From Phycisphaerae bacterium (GTDB lineage Bacteria > Planctomycetota > Phycisphaerae > Tepidisphaerales > Tepidisphaeraceae), in NCBI GenBank assembly GCA_014380825.1, contig JACMJD010000148.1, positions 1 through 13,292 on the forward strand: 13,292 bases of DNA. The letters are read 5' to 3'. Below the pieces are notes generated by a model. The model was given only the letters and a program-made list of their open reading frames with translations. It did not search any database and was not told where the DNA came from. The translations under genes were made by a program, and so were the position numbers. This document shows positions 1 through 5,686 of the stretch, piece by piece; within the stretch, counting starts at the first letter, position 1; every line of letters begins with the position of its first letter.

Positions 1-435
1 ATCCTGATCGCGGCCAAGCCGACCGATGCGCCGACGAAGCCTTCGCTTCCCTTGGAAAACGATCTGGGCGAGATGCATTCGCTCGTCGCCGACTTCAAGC
101 ATGGCGTGAATGCGAGCATCGAATCCTGGCGAAACATGATCCTTGGCGCGAAGGCGAAGAAACAGAAAACGGTGATCTGGAGCGCGCTGAGCAAAGCGGT
201 TTCGTTCCTTACCACGCTCAGAGTCGGCGATGCGATCGAATACGCCACCGACATCAACCCGCAGCGATTTAACAAGTTCCTTCCCATCACCGGGCAGCAG
301 ATCATGCCACCAAGTTTCTTAGCGCAGTATCAACCGGATTACGTGATCCTCATGAACCCGATCTACGTCGCCGAAGTACAGCGCGATCTGGACAAGATGG
401 GTGTTAAGGCGAAGATTCTTGCAGTAGGAACCTGA
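1..435 (+). CDS. Sugar C-methyltransferase, C-terminal part (5' end outside window)
   Basis: The reading frame is open from the first base, so this is the last 144 residues of a longer protein. The visible part resembles the C-terminal domain (Methyltransf_14 type) that follows the SAM-binding domain in NDP-sugar C-methyltransferases of the TylC3/NovU kind. These add a methyl group to a carbon of a keto-sugar nucleotide. The supporting pattern is a Rossmann-like strand 'TVIW', then 'YATDINPQRFNKFLP', 'TGQQIMPPSFL' and 'QPDYVILMNPIY', in the order the family shows. The usual glycine-rich loop after the first strand reads 'SALSKAV', with fewer glycines than expected. The next gene starts 46 bp downstream on the same strand, and rfbF follows it, which fits a role in making a branched CDP-sugar. 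The catalytic domain is not in the window, so the exact substrate cannot be read. Confidence 0.75.
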   Translation: MLIAAKPTDAPTKPSLPLENDLGEMHSLVADFKHGVNASIESWRNMILGAKAKKQKTVIWSALSKAVSFLTTLRVGDAIEYATDINPQRFNKFLPITGQQIMPPSFLAQYQPDYVILMNPIYVAEVQRDLDKMGVKAKILAVGT

Positions 436-481
436 ATCGCCGCTTGCGGCTTAGCGAAAAAATCTGAAGGAGCAGTACACC

Positions 482-1417
482 ATGATGAATTCAATCTATC
501 TCGACTGGAACGGTCCCGAGGACGTTCGTCGCGAACGCCTGTACCAGGGGCAATTGTTCGTTTATTCGCCCAAGCCCGGCATGCTCAAGCTGATCAATCA
601 TGCCAAGAGCATGATCGAAGGCGCGTTCAATCCGATCGATCCGAAGAAGGCGCAGTTCCACATGCCGGTGGAAAAGTACGTCGAGATCTGCACGCCGCTG
701 AAGCCCGGGTTCATCCATCATCCCGAGACGAAGAAGATCCTTCAGGAAGTGGTGAAGGAATACGGCTGCTCGCTCGACAAGACCTATATCGACGTGCCGC
801 GTCTTCGCATGGTGACCAGCGACGGTTACCTGCGCGCCGGCGTCGGGTTCGCGCATCATCCGCATCGCGACACGTGGTACAGCGCGCCGTTCCAGCAGAT
901 CAACTGGTGGGTGCCGATCTACGACATCGAAACCGAGATGTCGATGGCGTTCCATCCGGAGTATTTCGACAAGCCGATCAAGAACGGCTCCGACAGCTTC
1001 AACTACTACGAATGGAACGCGGTCGGCCGCAAGGATGCGAGCAAGATGATCAAGACTGACACGCGCAAGCAGCCCAAGCCCGAAGAGCCGCTGAAGCTCG
1101 ATCCGCAGGTTCGCATGGTGCTGCCCGCCGGCTCGGTGGTGCTGTTCGCGGCGGCGCATCTGCACAGCACGGTGGAGAATGACTCGGGAATCTCGCGCTA
1201 CAGCATCGATTTCCGCACCGTGAACTTCGATGACGTCGTCGCCAAAAAAGGCGCGAAGAACATCGACAGCAAGTGCCACGGCACGAGCCTGCGCGATTTC
1301 ATGAAGGGCACCGACCTTTCGCGCATGCCCGAAGACGTCGTGAAGTTGTACGATGACGTGGACGCCCCGGAAGAAGCAAAGATCTTCAAACCGGAAATGG
1401 CGACCAGCGTGAAGTGA
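482..1417 (+). CDS. PhyH-like Fe(II)/2-oxoglutarate-dependent oxygenase candidate
   Basis: This 311-residue soluble protein has no signal peptide or membrane segment. It carries what looks like the metal-binding triad of the phytanoyl-CoA dioxygenase (PhyH) superfamily: His128-x-Asp130 in 'HPHRDTW' and a distal His228 in 'HLHSTVENDSGISRYS'. Arg239, 11 residues after that His, could hold the 2-oxoglutarate carboxylate; the H-x(4)-N-x-S-x(3)-R spacing is typical of PhyH proteins. Such enzymes hydroxylate, desaturate or cyclise small molecules. Between a sugar C-methyltransferase and rfbF, a sugar nucleotide or glycan substrate is the natural guess, but that is inference. The start at 482 is preceded by GAAGGAG at 466-472; a second Met codon directly follows. 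The C-terminal ~60 residues are charged and unassigned. It could instead be a cupin-like protein that keeps the fold without activity. Confidence 0.7.
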   Translation: MMNSIYLDWNGPEDVRRERLYQGQLFVYSPKPGMLKLINHAKSMIEGAFNPIDPKKAQFHMPVEKYVEICTPLKPGFIHHPETKKILQEVVKEYGCSLDKTYIDVPRLRMVTSDGYLRAGVGFAHHPHRDTWYSAPFQQINWWVPIYDIETEMSMAFHPEYFDKPIKNGSDSFNYYEWNAVGRKDASKMIKTDTRKQPKPEEPLKLDPQVRMVLPAGSVVLFAAAHLHSTVENDSGISRYSIDFRTVNFDDVVAKKGAKNIDSKCHGTSLRDFMKGTDLSRMPEDVVKLYDDVDAPEEAKIFKPEMATSVK

Positions 1418-1461
1418 TTGGGCGTGAAGTAAGTTATCGGTCTGTTAAATTACGAAGACTT

Positions 1462-1510
1462 AAGGGACGGCGTCCGAAGGACGATGAAATCCTCGGACGC
1501 CGATTCCCTT
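1462..1510. repeat. Imperfect inverted repeat (hairpin) between the oxygenase gene and rfbF
   Basis: The arms at 1462-1481 and 1490-1510 pair over about 18 bp (core GGCGTCCGA with TCGGACGCC, outer AAGGGA with TCCCTT), with one internal mismatch and a 2-nt bulge around an 8-nt loop. Only three T follow the right arm, so it is not a classical intrinsic terminator. Its left arm resembles the dyad at 4719-4753 (TAAGG...GCGTCCGA in both), which suggests a dispersed palindromic element rather than a gene-specific signal. The 132-bp gap it sits in holds no other recognisable feature. Confidence 0.7.
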
Positions 1511-1549
1511 TGAGCGGGAACGCATTCTGCATTCAGTTCGGAGCAGCAC

Positions 1550-2329
1550 ATGAAGGTTGTCATACTCGCTGGCGGTTTGGGTTCGCGGCTCTCGGAAGAG
1601 ACGGACGTCAAGCCCAAGCCCATGGTCGAGATCGGCGGCAAGCCGATCCTCTGGCACATCATGCAGCACTACTCGAGCTTCGGCTTCAACGAGTTCGTGC
1701 TGGCGCTGGGCTATCGAGCCGACGTGATCAAGCGATACATTCTCGAATACACCAAGCTGATCGACAACCTCACGATCAAGCTCCGCAGCGGCGACGTGAT
1801 GCGGCACGGCACCGGCGACAAATGCGACTGGACCGTCGATCTCGTCGACACCGGACTGCACACGCAGACCGGTGGGCGGCTGCGAAAGCTCGCGCCGCTG
1901 ATCGGCAACAGCACATTCATGATGACGTATGGCGACGGCGTGTCCGATGTGAACATCAATGACCTGCTGGCGTTCCACAAAAAGAACGGCAAGACCGCCA
2001 CGCTGACCGCCGTGCGTCCGCCGGCGCGGTTTGGCAATATGCATTTCGATGGCGACCTGATCAGCAAGTTCACCGAGAAGCCGCAAACCGAAAGCGGCTG
2101 GATCAACGGTGGGTTCTTCGTTCTGGAGCCCAAGATCCTCGAGATGATCCCCGGCGACGACACGTGGTTCGAGCGTGAACCACTGGAATCCTGCGCCGCG
2201 CAGCGACAACTCGTGGCGTACAAGCACGATAAGTTCTGGCAGTGCATGGACACCGTCCGCGATCGTCGCTACCTCGAAGAGTTATGGGCATCCGGCAAGG
2301 CACCCTGGGCAGTCAAAGAGACCATGTAG
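1550..2329 (+). CDS. rfbF: Glucose-1-phosphate cytidylyltransferase
   Basis: The product makes CDP-glucose from CTP and glucose 1-phosphate, the entry step to CDP-linked deoxy and branched sugars. The 259-residue length is normal for RfbF/DdhA. Visible motifs are the nucleotidyltransferase loop 'LAGGLGSRLSEET' (residues 6-18), 'KPKPMVEIGGKPILWHIM' (21-38), the metal-binding 'TYGDGVSDV' (126-134, with Asp129), 'GWINGGFFVLEP' (182-193) and 'FWQCMDTVRDR' (228-238). These are specific to cytidylyltransferases rather than RmlA thymidylyltransferases. The start is supported by GGAG at 1540-1543. The gene lies 132 bp after the oxygenase gene and 39 bp before the LhgO gene. The expected partner, CDP-glucose 4,6-dehydratase (rfbG), is not in the window. 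Confidence 0.95.
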   Translation: MKVVILAGGLGSRLSEETDVKPKPMVEIGGKPILWHIMQHYSSFGFNEFVLALGYRADVIKRYILEYTKLIDNLTIKLRSGDVMRHGTGDKCDWTVDLVDTGLHTQTGGRLRKLAPLIGNSTFMMTYGDGVSDVNINDLLAFHKKNGKTATLTAVRPPARFGNMHFDGDLISKFTEKPQTESGWINGGFFVLEPKILEMIPGDDTWFEREPLESCAAQRQLVAYKHDKFWQCMDTVRDRRYLEELWASGKAPWAVKETM

Positions 2330-2341
2330 TAACTGTTTAGC

Positions 2342-2359
2342 CGCGTCGCCCACGACGCG
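2342..2359. promoter_or_regulatory. Perfect 7-bp hairpin just upstream of the lhgO start
   Basis: CGCGTCG (2342-2348) and CGACGCG (2353-2359) are exact complements around the 4-nt loop CCCA, ending 9 nt before the ATG at 2369. No Shine-Dalgarno sequence is visible, and the stem occupies the place where one would lie. It could modulate translation of the LhgO gene or attenuate read-through from rfbF; the following CGTTTCCTT is only a weak U-tract. The function is inferred. Confidence 0.4.
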
Positions 2360-2368
2360 CGTTTCCTT

Positions 2369-3586
2369 ATGCACGACTTCGCAATCATCGGCGGCGGCAT
2401 CGTTGGGCTCTCGGTTGGAATGCATCTCACCGAGCGCTTTCCCGACGCGCGCATTCTCCTGATCGAAAAGGAAGACCACTGGGCCGCCCATCAAACCGGG
2501 CACAACAGTGGCGTGATCCATTCCGGCATCTACTACAAGCCGGGCAGCTTCAAGGCGAAGTTCGCAACCCAAGGCTCGCAGTTGATGGTCGACTTCTGTC
2601 GCCGCCACGGAATCACGCACGATGTCTGCGGCAAGATCATCGTCGCGACTGACGAGAGCGAACTGCCGCAGCTCGATGTGCTCCTTCAGCGCGGTCTCGC
2701 CAATGGACTCGCGGTCACGAAGATCGGACCCGAGCAGATTCGCGAGATCGAACCGCACTGTACCGGCATCGCCGGCATCCAGGTGCCCAGCACCGGCATT
2801 GCGGATTACAAAGCGGTCGCCAATACCTACGCGAAAATCATTCTCGATAAGGGCGGCGAACTTCGGCTTGGCGTGGAAGTGATCGGCATCGAAGAACACG
2901 AAGGCGGCACGCCGCTGATCCAAACGACGGCGGGCGATTTCCCCGCCAAGTTCGTCATCAACTGCGCCGGCCTGCACTCCGATCGCATCGCGCGAATGGA
3001 CGAGGTGGACCCAACGGCCAAGATCGTCCCGTTCCGCGGCGAATACTACGAACTGCGCCCCGAGCGGCGATCGCTCGTGAAGCACCTGATCTACCCGGTG
3101 CCGAACCCCGACTTCCCGTTTCTCGGCGTGCACTTCACGCGCATGACCGACGGCAACATCCATTGCGGCCCGAACGCGGTGCTCGCGATGAAACGCGAAG
3201 GCTACACCTGGGGCGATTTCAGCGCGCGCGACCTGTTCGAAACGCTCACCTATTCCGGCTTCCACAAGCTCGTGCGCAAGAATTTCGGCGAAGGGATGAA
3301 GGAAATCTGGCGATCGTTCAGCAAGGCCGCGTTCACGAAAACATTGCAGCGCCTGATCCCGGAAATCACCAGCGATGATCTGATCCCGTCACACGCCGGC
3401 GTGCGAGCGCAGGCGCTGATGCCCGATGGAAAAATGGTGGACGATTTCCTGATCATCCCCGGCCGAGACAGCATGCACGTATGCAACGCGCCAAGTCCCG
3501 CTGCCACCGCGAGCATCCCGATCGGCCGCGCGGTTGTTGAACGAATCCCCGCGCCGCGCAGAACGCGCGTCGCGATGAGTGCTTGA
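2369..3586 (+). CDS. lhgO: L-2-hydroxyglutarate oxidase-like FAD-dependent oxidoreductase
   Basis: This 405-residue protein belongs to the DAO/GlpD-like flavoprotein group and is collinear with LhgO, which oxidises L-2-hydroxyglutarate to 2-oxoglutarate and passes electrons to quinone or oxygen. Evidence is the N-terminal FAD loop 'IIGGGIVGLSVGMHL' (residues 6-20), the family signature 'HQTGHNSGVIHSGIYY' (41-56), 'INCAGLHSDRIA' (197-208), 'SHAGVRAQALMPDGKMVDDF' (341-360) and the C-terminal 'NAPSPAATASIPIG' (373-386). The family assignment is strong. The substrate is less certain: the gene sits between rfbF and a sugar epimerase in what looks like one transcription unit, so it may have been recruited to oxidise a hydroxyl on a sugar intermediate. 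The start lacks a clear ribosome binding site but the FAD loop begins five residues in, so a later start would break it. Confidence 0.85.
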   Translation: MHDFAIIGGGIVGLSVGMHLTERFPDARILLIEKEDHWAAHQTGHNSGVIHSGIYYKPGSFKAKFATQGSQLMVDFCRRHGITHDVCGKIIVATDESELPQLDVLLQRGLANGLAVTKIGPEQIREIEPHCTGIAGIQVPSTGIADYKAVANTYAKIILDKGGELRLGVEVIGIEEHEGGTPLIQTTAGDFPAKFVINCAGLHSDRIARMDEVDPTAKIVPFRGEYYELRPERRSLVKHLIYPVPNPDFPFLGVHFTRMTDGNIHCGPNAVLAMKREGYTWGDFSARDLFETLTYSGFHKLVRKNFGEGMKEIWRSFSKAAFTKTLQRLIPEITSDDLIPSHAGVRAQALMPDGKMVDDFLIIPGRDSMHVCNAPSPAATASIPIGRAVVERIPAPRRTRVAMSA

Positions 3587-3624
3587 AAAATCTTTGCCTG
3601 TTACGCAGTAGTAGGAGTTAATCT

Positions 3625-4650
3625 ATGAAAGTTTTCGTCACCGGTACGGATGGATACATCGGCTGCATGCTCGGACAGATGCTGCTGGAGCGCGGGCATG
3701 ACGTGACCGGTTGCGACGCCGGCTTTCACCGCGTCGGTTGGCTGTACAACGGCCAGAAGCAGGCGCCCAAGTCAATCGTCAAGGACATCCGCAACATCAC
3801 CGAGCACGACCTGAAGGGTTACGACGCGGTGATCCACCTCGCCGAACTGTCGAACGATCCGGTGGGGGAGCTCGATCCGACCATCACATTCAAGATCAAC
3901 CACGTCGGCTCCGTTGAGCTGGCCAAGAACGCGAAGAAGGCCGGCGTGCCTCGCTTCGTGTACTTCAGCTCGTGCAGCGTCTACGGCGCGAGCGCGACAA
4001 GTGCCAGCGATGAAAAGAGCGGCACCGATCCGCTCACCAGCTACGCCAAGTGCAAGCTGCTCGTCGAGCGCGACCTCGCGCCGATGGCGGACGACAATTT
4101 CACGCCCACGTTCCTGCGCAACGCCACCGCCTACGGCGCGAGCCCGCGCCAGCGGTTCGATCTTGTCGTCAACAATCTCGCAGGTTTGGCGTGGACGACC
4201 AAGCAGATCAAGATGGACAGCGACGGCACGCCTTGGCGGCCGCTCGTCCACCTGCTGGACATCTGCCAGGCCGCCTGCTGCACGATCGAGGCCGACCGCA
4301 AGATCGTCCACAACCAGATCTTCAACGTCGGCGACAACAACGAAAACTATCAGGTGAAGCAGATCGCCAAAATCATCAGCGACACCTTCCCCGGCTGCAG
4401 CCTATCCATGGGCACCCGCGGCGGCGACAAGCGCGACTACCGCGTGAACTTCGACAAGATCAACAGCACGCTCCCCGGCTTCAAGTGCAAACACACCGTC
4501 CCCAGCGGCGCCAAGCAACTGCTCCGCGTCTTCGAGACGATCGGCATGACCCCCGAAGTCTTCCAATCCCGCGGCCACACGCGCCTGAAACAGATCCAGT
4601 ATCTGATCAGCACGAAGCAGATTGATTCAGATTTCTTCTGGACGACGTGA
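3625..4650 (+). CDS. NAD-dependent epimerase/dehydratase (extended SDR), nucleotide-sugar modifying
   Basis: This is a 341-residue extended short-chain dehydrogenase, the family of GalE-like epimerases, 4,6-dehydratases and nucleotide-sugar reductases. It has the NAD loop 'VTGTDGYIG' (residues 5-13), 'VIHLAELSNDP' (69-79), the catalytic strand 'YFSSCSVYG' (113-121) with Ser116, and the YxxxK pair Tyr140 and Lys144 in 'SYAKCK'. 'FLRNATAYGASPRQRFDLVVN' and 'RPLVHLLDICQA' are the usual substrate-side motifs. I cannot tell whether it epimerises, dehydrates or reduces. Given the neighbours, a CDP-keto-sugar is a reasonable substrate. The start is well set by TAGGAG at 3612-3617, and the gene is 38 bp after the LhgO gene. 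An intrinsic terminator follows its stop codon. Confidence 0.88.
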   Translation: MKVFVTGTDGYIGCMLGQMLLERGHDVTGCDAGFHRVGWLYNGQKQAPKSIVKDIRNITEHDLKGYDAVIHLAELSNDPVGELDPTITFKINHVGSVELAKNAKKAGVPRFVYFSSCSVYGASATSASDEKSGTDPLTSYAKCKLLVERDLAPMADDNFTPTFLRNATAYGASPRQRFDLVVNNLAGLAWTTKQIKMDSDGTPWRPLVHLLDICQAACCTIEADRKIVHNQIFNVGDNNENYQVKQIAKIISDTFPGCSLSMGTRGGDKRDYRVNFDKINSTLPGFKCKHTVPSGAKQLLRVFETIGMTPEVFQSRGHTRLKQIQYLISTKQIDSDFFWTT

Positions 4651-4682
4651 GCGATTGACCGTGAAGCGCAATCGATCAACGT

Positions 4683-4713
4683 GGCAGACGACCACTGGCC
4701 GTCTGCCCTTTTT
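4683..4713 (+). terminator. Rho-independent terminator after the epimerase gene
   Basis: GGCAGACG (4683-4690) pairs perfectly with CGTCTGCC (4700-4707) across a 9-nt loop, and C plus five T (4709-4713) follow. It lies 33 bp after the stop codon at 4650 and would end transcripts of the block that includes rfbF, lhgO and the epimerase gene. A smaller dyad, CGATTG/CAATCG (4652-4657 and 4669-4674), lies between the stop codon and the terminator. Confidence 0.85.
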
Positions 4714-4718
4714 CGATT

Positions 4719-4753
4719 GCTAAGGACCAGCGTCCGATCCTCGCGGCCTTAGC
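4719..4753. repeat. Dyad related to the 1462-1510 hairpin
   Basis: GCTAAGG (4719-4725) and CCTTAGC (4747-4753) are exact complements, with an inner segment containing GCGTCCGATCC. The stretch 4721-4737 matches 1461-1477 at 14 of 17 positions, including GCGTCCGA. This suggests two diverged copies of one palindromic element in the window. Confidence 0.45.
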
Positions 4754-4914
4754 CGTCCCAGTTCTCCCAGCCTCACGCGGTAGGTCCTGCCAATCCGTAC
4801 CGATTCATTCGCAGACATAGGCATTGATGTGAATTGGCAGTACATCGATCGAAATGGGCAAGTAGTCACCGGCAAGTGAACGGTCGAACTGGAGTCCCGC
4901 GCGAGACCCGTAAG

Positions 4915-4936
4915 GTAGCCCGACGTCCGCGGCTAC
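4915..4936. repeat. Short inverted repeat GTAGCC/GGCTAC
   Basis: GTAGCC at 4915-4920 and GGCTAC at 4931-4936 are exact complements around CGACGTCCGC. There is no T-tract and no gene nearby that it clearly serves. It may be part of a dispersed intergenic element, but only one copy is visible here. Confidence 0.35.
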
Positions 4937-5041
4937 GACCTCCTCGTCACGTCGGAGCGATGTCCGGAATGCGCGACACCATCGGAAAGATCAGGGCAGG
5001 CGCCCTCGACCCCCCGGCACCACGTTGAGAAGCCCGGTGGA

Positions 5042-5101
5042 TTTAGACGACATCAATGACGTGCTCCGGCCGCATTTCTCCATCCGCAGGTTTCGTCTAA
5101 A
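5042..5101. promoter_or_regulatory. Spaced 9-bp inverted repeat upstream of the rfbC-like gene
   Basis: TTTAGACGA (5042-5050) and TCGTCTAAA (5093-5101) are perfect complements 42 nt apart. The right half overlaps a possible -10 element (TAAACT, 5098-5103) that lies only 7 nt before the ATG at 5111. The arms could be paired operator half-sites or a long-loop mRNA stem. No regulator gene is in the window, and the role is inferred from position only. Confidence 0.35.
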
Positions 5102-5110
5102 CTCCCGCAC

Positions 5111-5656
5111 ATGCGTTACACACCGACCCCACTCGCAGGGGCGTTTGTTTTGGATTTAGAAAAAATCGAGGACTCGCGCGGATACTTCTCGTACATGTTT
5201 AATTCGGAGGAAGCCCGACAACACGGGCTGCACACCGAAGTTTTGCAGATCAAGTTGTCGTCCAACATCGGCAAGGGCACGCTGCGCGGCCTGCACCTGC
5301 AACTGCCGCCCGCCCAGGAGAGCAAACTGCTGCGCTGCATTCGCGGCGCGATTTACGATGTGATTGTCGATCTACGAAAAGATTCGCCAACGTATCTTCA
5401 ACACTTCGCGGTCGAGCTTTCCAACGACAATCATCGTGCGCTGTATGTTCCCCCGATGTTCGCGCACGGCTATCAGACGCTGACAGACGATGCGGAGGTG
5501 ATGTACCAGGTTGACCGACAATATTCACCCGCCCACGAGATGGGCCTGCGGTATGACGACCCGGCCCTCAATATCCGCTGGCCCATTCCTGTGACGAAGA
5601 TTTCGGAGAAGGACAAAGCGTGGCCGCTGTTGGACGCGCGGGGACGACGAAAGTGA
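5111..5656 (+). CDS. rfbC: dTDP-4-dehydrorhamnose 3,5-epimerase family protein (RmlC-like)
   Basis: This 181-residue cupin-fold protein is of normal length for RmlC, which epimerises C3 and C5 of dTDP-4-keto-6-deoxyglucose. It has 'EDSRGYFSYMF' (residues 20-30), the signature 'GTLRGLHLQ' (56-64) with the expected catalytic His62, 'YDVIVDLRKDSPTY' (82-95), 'PPMFAHGYQTLTDDAEVMYQV' (114-134) with Tyr132 at the catalytic tyrosine position, and 'YDDPALNIRWP' (148-158) with the dyad Asp (about 150). All key residues are present, so an active 3- or 3,5-epimerase is expected. The rfbF gene upstream suggests the 4-keto-sugar may be CDP- rather than dTDP-linked; none of rmlA, rmlB or rmlD is in the window. 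No Shine-Dalgarno site is visible before the ATG. The glycosyltransferase gene starts 30 bp later. Confidence 0.88.
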   Translation: MRYTPTPLAGAFVLDLEKIEDSRGYFSYMFNSEEARQHGLHTEVLQIKLSSNIGKGTLRGLHLQLPPAQESKLLRCIRGAIYDVIVDLRKDSPTYLQHFAVELSNDNHRALYVPPMFAHGYQTLTDDAEVMYQVDRQYSPAHEMGLRYDDPALNIRWPIPVTKISEKDKAWPLLDARGRRK

Positions 5657-5686
5657 CAACAAAGCAGTTCAGGACGCGACACACGC

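Larger units (their letters stand above)
4714..5110. other. Gene-free stretch with several small dyads
   Basis: About 400 bp without a convincing gene. A 64-codon open frame at 4834-5028 has a low-complexity Arg/Pro-rich product and no recognisable motif, so it was not called. Visible structure: the dyad GCTAAGG/CCTTAGC at 4719-4753; GTAGCC/GGCTAC at 4915-4936 with a 10-nt loop; and TTTAGACGA/TCGTCTAAA at 5042-5101. Frame 3 around 4784-4876 reads a short stop-bounded peptide ending 'WQYIDRNGQVVTGK', too short to assign, perhaps by chance. The stretch may be decayed repeat or gene material and should hold the promoter for the rfbC-like gene. Confidence 0.6.

Noticed and set aside
441..455. GCCGC/GCGGC mini-hairpin after the methyltransferase gene, as a terminator
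   Set aside because: The stem is only 5 bp with a 2-nt loop and is not followed by a T-run. It is too weak to call.
491..1279. 262-codon minus-strand open frame
   Set aside because: It is the antisense of the oxygenase gene, rich in Arg, His, Val and Asp with no motif. The + strand frame has a ribosome binding site and recognisable motifs.
1460..2227. 255-codon minus-strand open frame opposite rfbF
   Set aside because: It is a shadow of rfbF and no domain is recognisable.
2282..3265. 327-codon minus-strand open frame
   Set aside because: It is the antisense shadow of the LhgO-like gene, whose flavoprotein motifs are unambiguous.
4834..5028. 64-codon open frame in the gene-free stretch
   Set aside because: It has no ribosome binding site, an Arg/Pro-rich composition and no recognisable motif. 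It probably arises by chance in GC-rich DNA.
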